From positions 541-17,444 of the forward strand of contig DQBD01000230.1 of NCBI GenBank assembly GCA_003526065.1: DNA of 16,904 bases. Reading direction: 5' to 3'. Positions 12,355 through 16,904 of this stretch are shown piece after piece. Position 1 is the stretch's first letter; each line of letters opens with the position of its first letter. The position numbers were made by a program, and so were the translations under genes. The notes under the pieces were generated by a model that worked only from the letters and a program-made list of their open reading frames with translations, was not told where the DNA came from and did not search any database. The stretch is from Gammaproteobacteria bacterium. Lineage in GTDB: Bacteria > Pseudomonadota > Gammaproteobacteria > Immundisolibacterales > Immundisolibacteraceae.

Positions 12355-13674
12355 TCAACTGGTGAGGATGCGGGTGAGGTTGGTGTAGTCCGTGCCGATG
12401 TTGTCATCATCGCGCCGCAGCGCGGCGATGCGCTCGCAGGCATGGATCACCGTGGTGTGGTCACGTCCCCCGAATGCGGCGCCGATCTCGGGCAGGCTGC
12501 TGGAGGTGAGGTCCTTGGCCAGCGCCATGCCGAGCTGGCGGGGTCGCACGAAGGTGCGCTTGCGGCTGCGTGAGGTCAGGTCCGCTGTGCGGATACGGTA
12601 GTACTCGGCCACCGTCTTGAGGATGGCCTCCAGCGTCACCTGCCGGTCCTGTGCCTTGACGATGTCCTTCAGGGCCTCACGCGTCAGTTCCAGGCTGATC
12701 GGCGCGTGGGTGAGCGTGGCGTACGCGATGACCGTACGCAGGGCACCCTCGAGCTCGCGCACGTTGGAATGCACGCGTCGGGCGATGAAGAACGCCACGT
12801 CCTGCGGGATCACCTTGCCGGCCTGCTGCGCCTTGCTGAGCAGGATAGCGACGCGTGTTTCCATGTCCGGTGGCTCGACCGCCACCGACAGCCCCCAACC
12901 GAACCGCGACTTCAAACGGTCTTCCAGACCCTTGAGGTCGCGGGGGTAGCGATCACAGCTCATCACCAGCTGGTTCTTGCTCTCCAGCATGGAGTTGAAG
13001 ACGTGGAAGAATTCTTCCTGTGAGCGTTCCTTGCCGGCCAGGAACTGGATGTCGTCGACCAGCAGCAGGTCGAGGTCGCGATAGAACGCCTTGAAGGCGT
13101 CGATGCGGTTCTGTTGCAGGGCGGACACCATGTCCGACACGAACCGTTCGCCGGACACGTAAACCACGCGCGCCTCGGGCCGCTCCTTGAGCACTGCATT
13201 GCCAACGGCGTGCAACAGGTGGGTCTTGCCCAGCCCGACACCGCCATACAGCAGCAGCGGGTTGTACATGCCGCCGCAGTTTTCGCTGACCAGCAGCGAG
13301 GAAGCCCGAGCCAGCCGGTTTGACTTGCCCTCGATGAAGCTGTCGAACGCGAGGCCGGGGTCGACCACGGGGGCCGCCTTGCGTTTGCGGGGTGTTGTCG
13401 CGCCCTTCTGCCGCGCGGGTGCCGCAGACGACGTGTCGACCGGCGCGCTGCTGCCGATCTCCAGCGCCAGCGTCAGGCCCCGTTCGGCCAGCAGCTCGCG
13501 GATGCGCTCCTGAAACAGGTTGTTGACCTGATCCAGCACGAAACGGTTGGGCGCCAGAAGGTGCACCGTGCCGTTGACCAGGTTCGCCTGCAAGGGCCGA
13601 ATCCAGGTATTGAAATGCTGCGGTGACAGCTCGCGCTCGAGCTGGTTCAGGCAGCCCTGCCACGTGTTCTTCAA
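12355..13674 (-). CDS. dnaA: Chromosomal replication initiator protein DnaA
   Basis: AAA+ ATPase that binds DnaA boxes, opens oriC and recruits the DnaB helicase. From TTG 13674 it has 439 residues. Domain I (about 1-75) contains WIRPLQA, followed by a short basic linker (domain II, about 76-105). The AAA+ domain has Walker A GGVGLGKTH (144-152, K150) and Walker B LLLVDDIQ (203-210, D207/D208). Domain IV carries the DNA-binding signature LPEIGAAFGGRDHTTVIHAC (394-413). TTG 13674 has GAGGAA just upstream and puts the first tryptophan at residue 5, as in relatives. An in-frame GTG at 13689 (444 residues) is the main alternative; a longer start at 13764 adds a tail unlike the family. It is the first gene of the minus-strand operon, divergent from rpmH. 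Confidence 0.96.
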   Translation of the reverse strand: MKNTWQGCLNQLERELSPQHFNTWIRPLQANLVNGTVHLLAPNRFVLDQVNNLFQERIRELLAERGLTLALEIGSSAPVDTSSAAPARQKGATTPRKRKAAPVVDPGLAFDSFIEGKSNRLARASSLLVSENCGGMYNPLLLYGGVGLGKTHLLHAVGNAVLKERPEARVVYVSGERFVSDMVSALQQNRIDAFKAFYRDLDLLLVDDIQFLAGKERSQEEFFHVFNSMLESKNQLVMSCDRYPRDLKGLEDRLKSRFGWGLSVAVEPPDMETRVAILLSKAQQAGKVIPQDVAFFIARRVHSNVRELEGALRTVIAYATLTHAPISLELTREALKDIVKAQDRQVTLEAILKTVAEYYRIRTADLTSRSRKRTFVRPRQLGMALAKDLTSSSLPEIGAAFGGRDHTTVIHACERIAALRRDDDNIGTDYTNLTRILTS

Positions 13675-13733
13675 GGAATTCCTCGACACAGATGCCGACC
13701 CGGTTCTTCGGTCCGGTACGACGGCCGCCAAGT

Positions 13734-13742
13734 TTACCCACA
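13734..13742 (+). promoter_or_regulatory. Near-consensus DnaA box upstream of dnaA
   Basis: TTACCCACA differs from TTATCCACA at one base. It lies 60 bases upstream of the dnaA start, where DnaA commonly binds to repress its own gene. A single 8-of-9 match in a 165-base spacer is suggestive only. Confidence 0.35.
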
Positions 13743-13772
13743 ACCGGCCCCCCCGCGCCGCCATGCTGGCAG

Positions 13773-13801
13773 TTGACCGGGTGGCGTGTGCTGGCTATGC
13801 T
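13773..13801 (+). promoter_or_regulatory. Sigma-70 promoter for rpmH
   Basis: TTGACC (13773-13778), a 17-base spacer and TATGCT (13796-13801) give 5 of 6 matches to each consensus hexamer at optimal spacing. Transcription would start near 13808, leaving a leader of about 32 bases before the rpmH ATG. It is the best promoter in the window and probably serves rpmH, rnpA, yidD and perhaps yidC-mnmE. Confidence 0.7.
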
Positions 13802-13839
13802 TTCGCGCCTTTTGTCAGCCCAGTCCGGATGTCGCGGTC

Positions 13840-13977
13840 ATGAAGCGCACCTACCAACCCAGCAACTTGCGTCGGGCCCGCACGCACGGCTTTCGCGCCC
13901 GCATGCGGACCGTCGGCGGTCGCAAAATCATCAATGCCCGCCGCGCCAAGGGTCGCCATCGCATCAGCAGCGTCTGA
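13840..13977 (+). CDS. rpmH: 50S ribosomal protein L34
   Basis: Very basic 45-residue protein of the large ribosomal subunit that contacts 23S rRNA. The sequence starts [20 protein letters not shown] and continues through the family's [20 protein letters not shown]. The usual GFRxRM and RRAKGR elements are complete. The start is ATG 13840; bacterial L34 begins MKRT almost without exception, so the longer upstream reading in this frame is discarded. The ribosome site is weak (GGA about 10 bases upstream). As in most bacteria it is divergent from dnaA and directly followed by rnpA, whose apparent CTG start overlaps the rpmH stop. Confidence 0.97.
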   Translation: MKRTYQPSNLRRARTHGFRARMRTVGGRKIINARRAKGRHRISSV

Positions 13978-14330
13978 CGCTGACCGGATCGGCGCCTGGC
14001 GGCGGCCGTTTCACCCGCCAGCAGAGACTGTTGACGCCGCGCCAGTTCCAGGCCGTGTTCCGGCGTGGTCGGCGTCAGCGCTTCGGTGCCCTTGAAGTGA
14101 TCACCCTGCACAACGACACGGGATGGCCACGTCTGGGGCTGGTCATTCCCAAGCGTCAGGTGCGTCTGGCGGTAGACCGCAACCGGTTGAAACGCTGGAT
14201 ACGCGAGGCATTCCGCCACCATCAGTTGCGGCTGCCGGCCGCCGACATGGTGGTTCGCGTGCACGGTGCCGCGCTGACACACGACCAGGTGGACGCCGCG
14301 TTCGAGCGGCTGTGCGGAGGCTCGTCGTGA
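13974..14330 (+). CDS. rnpA: Ribonuclease P protein component, apparent CTG start
   Basis: Basic protein that binds the catalytic RNA of RNase P and helps mature tRNA 5' ends. From CTG 13974 it has 118 residues, the normal length. The first conserved element is [20 protein letters not shown] (13-32). Next come [15 protein letters not shown] and the RNR signature in [15 protein letters not shown] (67-81). No ATG, GTG or TTG lies in frame between well upstream of rpmH and TTG 14031. Starting at TTG 14031 gives 99 residues and removes the FTRQQRLL strand that the family conserves. CTG 13974 overlaps the rpmH TGA as CTGA; CTG 13980 is a near alternative. Unlike dprA, no good Shine-Dalgarno precedes it, so coupled re-initiation from rpmH is the likely mechanism. 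Identity is firm; the start is inferred. Confidence 0.93.
   Translation: MTLTGSAPGGGRFTRQQRLLTPRQFQAVFRRGRRQRFGALEVITLHNDTGWPRLGLVIPKRQVRLAVDRNRLKRWIREAFRHHQLRLPAADMVVRVHGAALTHDQVDAAFERLCGGSS
14316..14320 (+). promoter_or_regulatory. Shine-Dalgarno for yidD
   Basis: GGAGG in the last rnpA codons lies 6 bases before GTG 14327. It decides the yidD start and shows coupled translation with rnpA. Confidence 0.75.
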
Positions 14331-14572
14331 GTCGGCTGCTGCTGGTCGTCCTCCATCTCTATAGAATGCTGCTGAGCCCGTTCCTGGGCCGTCATTGTCG
14401 GTTTCACCCCAGCTGCTCGGGCTATGCCCTGCTGGCCATTCGCCGCTTCGGCGCCTGGCGTGGCTGTCGGCTGACGGTGCGCCGGCTGTTGCGCTGTCAT
14501 CCCTGGCACCCGGGGGGCGTCGATCCGGTGCCCGAGCACTGGCCACCGCGCCTCGTCCCGACACGTCGCTGA
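14327..14572 (+). CDS. yidD: Membrane protein insertion efficiency factor YidD
   Basis: Small membrane-associated protein thought to assist insertion of proteins by YidC. It has 81 residues, usual for the family. Visible features are an amphipathic N-terminus ([19 protein letters not shown]), the conserved [15 protein letters not shown], and the C-terminal [17 protein letters not shown], with its three conserved cysteines in place. The start is GTG 14327, overlapping the rnpA stop as GTGA, with a strong Shine-Dalgarno. Longer readings of this frame only run backwards through rnpA. It is followed 17 bases later by yidC, the standard rpmH-rnpA-yidD-yidC order. Confidence 0.95.
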   Translation: MSRLLLVVLHLYRMLLSPFLGRHCRFHPSCSGYALLAIRRFGAWRGCRLTVRRLLRCHPWHPGGVDPVPEHWPPRLVPTRR

Positions 14573-14589
14573 ATCAATCCGGAACTCTC

Positions 14590-16242
14590 ATGGAAACCGT
14601 GCGGCTCGTGCTGGTGACCCTGCTGCTGGTCATCACGTTCTTCATCTACCAGGCCTGGCAGGCGCAGCGCCCGCAGCCGGCGCCGCTACCCGTGGCCGAG
14701 CAAAGCACCGTGCCGACTCCGACAGGAGAGCCAGCGGCGACGGTAACGGCGCCCGCCGCCGAGCCGGCACCGACCATGCCGCAGGCCGCCGCGGTGCCGA
14801 CAGGTCGCACGATCGACGTCCGCACGGACGTCCTGACGGTGCAGATCAATACCGCTGGTGGCGACATCAGCCGGCTCGAGCTCGCCGACTACCGCGCCAA
14901 TGCCCGCGACCGGTCGCCGCCCTACACCATGCTCGACACCGCCTCGCCGCGGCTGTTCTACCCGCAATCGGGCCTGCTTTCCGGCGATGGCGCGCCGGCG
15001 CCCACCCATGAGGCGACCTTTGACGCCGCCGCCGACAGCTACCGCCTTGATGCCGGGCAGGACCGGCTCGAGGTGCCGTTGACCTGGCAGGACGCCGGCG
15101 CCGGCGTGTCGGTGCGCAAGGTCTACACCTTCCGTCGCGGTGCCTACGATGTGGAGCTGCGCTACGAAGTGAGCAACGACGGTGCGCAGCCCTGGCAGGC
15201 CCAGCCGTACGCGCAGTTGCTGCGCCGCAAGGGGGCGGACGCCCAGGGCAGCATCTTCATGCCGGCTTCGTTCCAGGGCGCGGTCTACTACAGCACTGTC
15301 GACAAGTACAACAAGGTCGGCTACGACGACATGCGCCAGGCGCCGCTGGCCGCCACGCTCGACAACGGCTGGATCGGCCTGAGCGAGCATTACTTCCTGG
15401 CGGCCGTGCTGCTCGATGGCGAGCGGCCGGCGCAGTGCTACACCAAGGCGCTGGCCGAGGAGCGTTATCTGGCAGGCTGCATCAGCGGTCCGCTGCGTAT
15501 AGAGCCCGGCCAGTCGGGCAGTTGGCAGACCCGTCTGTACGCCGGTCCCAAGGCGCAGGATCGCCTCGAGGACGTGGCCGAGGGCCTGGCGCTGACCGTC
15601 GACTACGGCAAGCTGACGGTCATCGCCCAGCCGGTGTTCTGGCTGCTGAGCACCATTCACGGCGTGGTCGGCAACTGGGGCGTGGCCATCATCCTGGTGA
15701 CCCTGCTGATCAAGCTGGCGTTCTACCGCCTGTCGGCGGCCAGCTACCGGTCCATGGCCCACATGCGCAAGGTGCAGCCGAAGATCATGGCGCTGCGCGA
15801 GCGCTACAAGGAAGACCGCCAGCAGCTCAACGAGAAGATGATGGAGCTGTACCGCACCGAGAAGATCAACCCGCTCGGCGGCTGTCTGCCGATCCTGGTG
15901 CAGATTCCGGTGTTCATCGCCCTGTACTGGGTGCTGCTGGAAAGCGTGGAGCTGCGCCATGCGCCGTTCATGCTGTGGATCCAGGACCTGTCCGGTGCCG
16001 ACCCGTACTACGTGCTGCCGGTGCTGATGGGCGTGTCGATGTTCGTGCAGCAGCGCATGACGCCGATGATCGGCATGGAACCGATGCAGCGACGCATCAT
16101 GCTGGCCATGCCGCTGGTGTTCACGGTGTTCTTTGCCCTGTTCCCGGCGGGTCTGGTGCTGTACTGGTTCGTCAACAACGTGCTGTCGATCGCCCAGCAG
16201 TGGTTCATCAACCACCAGTTGGAGCGCAAGGCCGCGGCCTGA
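14590..16242 (+). CDS. yidC: Membrane protein insertase YidC
   Basis: Inner-membrane insertase that inserts and folds membrane proteins, alone or with SecYEG. At 550 residues it is nearly the same as E. coli YidC (548). An N-terminal signal-anchor helix (about 5-22, VRLVLVTLLLVITFFIYQ) is followed by a low-complexity Pro/Ala linker and the large periplasmic domain (about 70-345) typical of Gram-negative YidC. The conserved C-terminal insertase domain has five hydrophobic segments. It includes PVFWLLSTIHGVVGNWG, the cytosolic hairpin MAHMRKVQPKI with the conserved groove-region arginine R393, NPLGGCLPILVQIPVFIALY, and FPAGLVLYWFVNNVLSIAQQ. The start is ATG 14590, with GGAA just upstream. mnmE begins 2 bases after the stop. 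Confidence 0.98.
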   Translation: METVRLVLVTLLLVITFFIYQAWQAQRPQPAPLPVAEQSTVPTPTGEPAATVTAPAAEPAPTMPQAAAVPTGRTIDVRTDVLTVQINTAGGDISRLELADYRANARDRSPPYTMLDTASPRLFYPQSGLLSGDGAPAPTHEATFDAAADSYRLDAGQDRLEVPLTWQDAGAGVSVRKVYTFRRGAYDVELRYEVSNDGAQPWQAQPYAQLLRRKGADAQGSIFMPASFQGAVYYSTVDKYNKVGYDDMRQAPLAATLDNGWIGLSEHYFLAAVLLDGERPAQCYTKALAEERYLAGCISGPLRIEPGQSGSWQTRLYAGPKAQDRLEDVAEGLALTVDYGKLTVIAQPVFWLLSTIHGVVGNWGVAIILVTLLIKLAFYRLSAASYRSMAHMRKVQPKIMALRERYKEDRQQLNEKMMELYRTEKINPLGGCLPILVQIPVFIALYWVLLESVELRHAPFMLWIQDLSGADPYYVLPVLMGVSMFVQQRMTPMIGMEPMQRRIMLAMPLVFTVFFALFPAGLVLYWFVNNVLSIAQQWFINHQLERKAAA

Positions 16243-16244
16243 GC

Positions 16245-16904
16245 GTGCCTGCCGACACCATCGCCGCCATCGCCACGCCGCACGGGCGCGGCGGTGTCGG
16301 CATGGTGCGGATATCCGGGCCGGCCGCCGCCACCATCTGCCGCACCCTGACCGGCCGTCTGCCGCCGCCGCGCCAGGCGCAGCTGGCGACGTTTCGCGAC
16401 GCCGGCGGCGAAGCCATCGATCACGGCCTGTGCCTGTACTTCCCGGCACCGCGCTCGTTCACCGGCGAGGATGTCGTGGAGCTGCACGGTCACGGCGGGC
16501 CGGTGGTCATGGACCTGCTGCTGGCGCGCGTGCTGGCGCTGGGTGCGCGCCAGGCGGCGCCGGGCGAGTTCAGCCAGCGGGCGTTTCTGAACGACAAGCT
16601 GGACCTGGCGCAGGCGGAGGCGGTGGCCGATCTCATCGACGCCGCCAGTGCCAGCGCCGCGCGCGCCGCCCTGCGCAGCCTGGACGGTGCCTTCTCGCAC
16701 ACCGTGCGGGCACTCACCGAGCGCCTGATCAGCCTGCGCGTGCAGATCGAGGCCGGACTCGACTTTCCGGACGAGGAGCTCGAACTCGACGCCGACGGCG
16801 CGTTGACCCGGGCGGCGGATGCCCTGGCGCGCGAACTGGAGGCCCTGGTGGCGCGCGCCGGCGAGGGTCGTCTGCTGCGCGAGGGCCTGACCGTGGTGCT
16901 GGCC
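16245..16904 (+). CDS. mnmE: tRNA modification GTPase MnmE (3' truncated by window edge)
   Basis: With MnmG it installs the 5-carboxymethylaminomethyl (or related) group on wobble uridine 34 of certain tRNAs. Only the first 220 residues are visible. They include the N-terminal tetrahydrofolate-binding domain: DTIAAIATPHGRGGVGMVRI, FTGEDVVELHGHGGP and APGEFSQRAFLNDKLDL. The start of the helical domain follows (QAEAVADLIDAASASAAR and on). The last codons, TVVLA, immediately precede where the G-domain P-loop should begin. The start is GTG 16245, 2 bases after the yidC stop, giving MPADTIAAIATP; no clear Shine-Dalgarno, so coupling with yidC is likely. mnmG is the usual partner further downstream. 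Confidence 0.96.
   Translation, partial: MPADTIAAIATPHGRGGVGMVRISGPAAATICRTLTGRLPPPRQAQLATFRDAGGEAIDHGLCLYFPAPRSFTGEDVVELHGHGGPVVMDLLLARVLALGARQAAPGEFSQRAFLNDKLDLAQAEAVADLIDAASASAARAALRSLDGAFSHTVRALTERLISLRVQIEAGLDFPDEELELDADGALTRAADALARELEALVARAGEGRLLREGLTVVLA

Noticed and set aside
13690..13764. 25- to 30-residue N-terminal extension of DnaA
   Set aside because: The extra residues resemble nothing in the family, and better ribosome sites and start codons lie downstream.
14686..16449. Long minus-strand open frame opposite yidC and mnmE (587 codons)
   Set aside because: It is antisense to two certain genes, rich in H, R, Q and A as shadow frames in GC-rich DNA are, and has no recognisable domain.

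Overview
The window is a dense, GC-rich (roughly two thirds G+C by eye) stretch of bacterial housekeeping chromosome that contains the replication-origin region. Gene content and order point to a gammaproteobacterium. The right half is the classic dnaA-dnaN-recF-gyrB operon, divergent from rpmH-rnpA-yidD-yidC-mnmE. The left half is the def-fmt / tsaP(LysM)-dprA-smg-topA block that many gammaproteobacteria carry, in Pseudomonas also close to the origin. I cannot name the genus. I see no insertion sequence, phage gene, CRISPR array, tRNA, rRNA or toxin-antitoxin pair, and no intergenic gap above 222 bases.

Left region (1-7487). The 3' part of accC (biotin carboxylase) runs into the left edge and converges on the def-fmt operon (minus strand). 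A 158-base divergent spacer separates def from a plus-strand operon: tsaP (type IV pilus secretin-associated LysM protein), dprA (single-stranded DNA-binding RecA loader for transformation), smg (DUF494) and topA (topoisomerase I). The rsmB gene that usually follows fmt is absent here; accC takes its place.

Middle (7488-13674). topA and gyrB end tail to tail over a 36-base spacer filled by a perfect 12-bp hairpin. Then come gyrB, recF, dnaN and dnaA, all on the minus strand and read from dnaA outward. Two parS centromere sites (ParB-binding palindromes built on GTTTCACGTGAAAC) lie inside recF. The 222-base dnaN-dnaA spacer holds a 100-base tract of 35% G+C and a perfect DnaA box, and is the best oriC candidate; a further DnaA-box-like site lies upstream of dnaA.

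Right region (13675-16904). A good sigma-70 promoter drives rpmH, followed by rnpA, yidD, yidC and the 5' part of mnmE. These cover ribosomal protein L34, the RNase P protein, membrane protein insertion and tRNA wobble-uridine modification. parA/parB often lie a few genes beyond mnmE in relatives; that is an expectation, not seen here.

The window is ordinary in content. The points worth a second look are fine-scale: two genes (dprA and rnpA) whose conserved N-termini extend past every ATG/GTG/TTG and seem to start at CTG codons overlapping the upstream stop as CTGA; the parS sites embedded in recF codons; the tail-to-tail topA/gyrB hairpin; and the accC/fmt junction. I do not see evidence for an undescribed multi-gene system.
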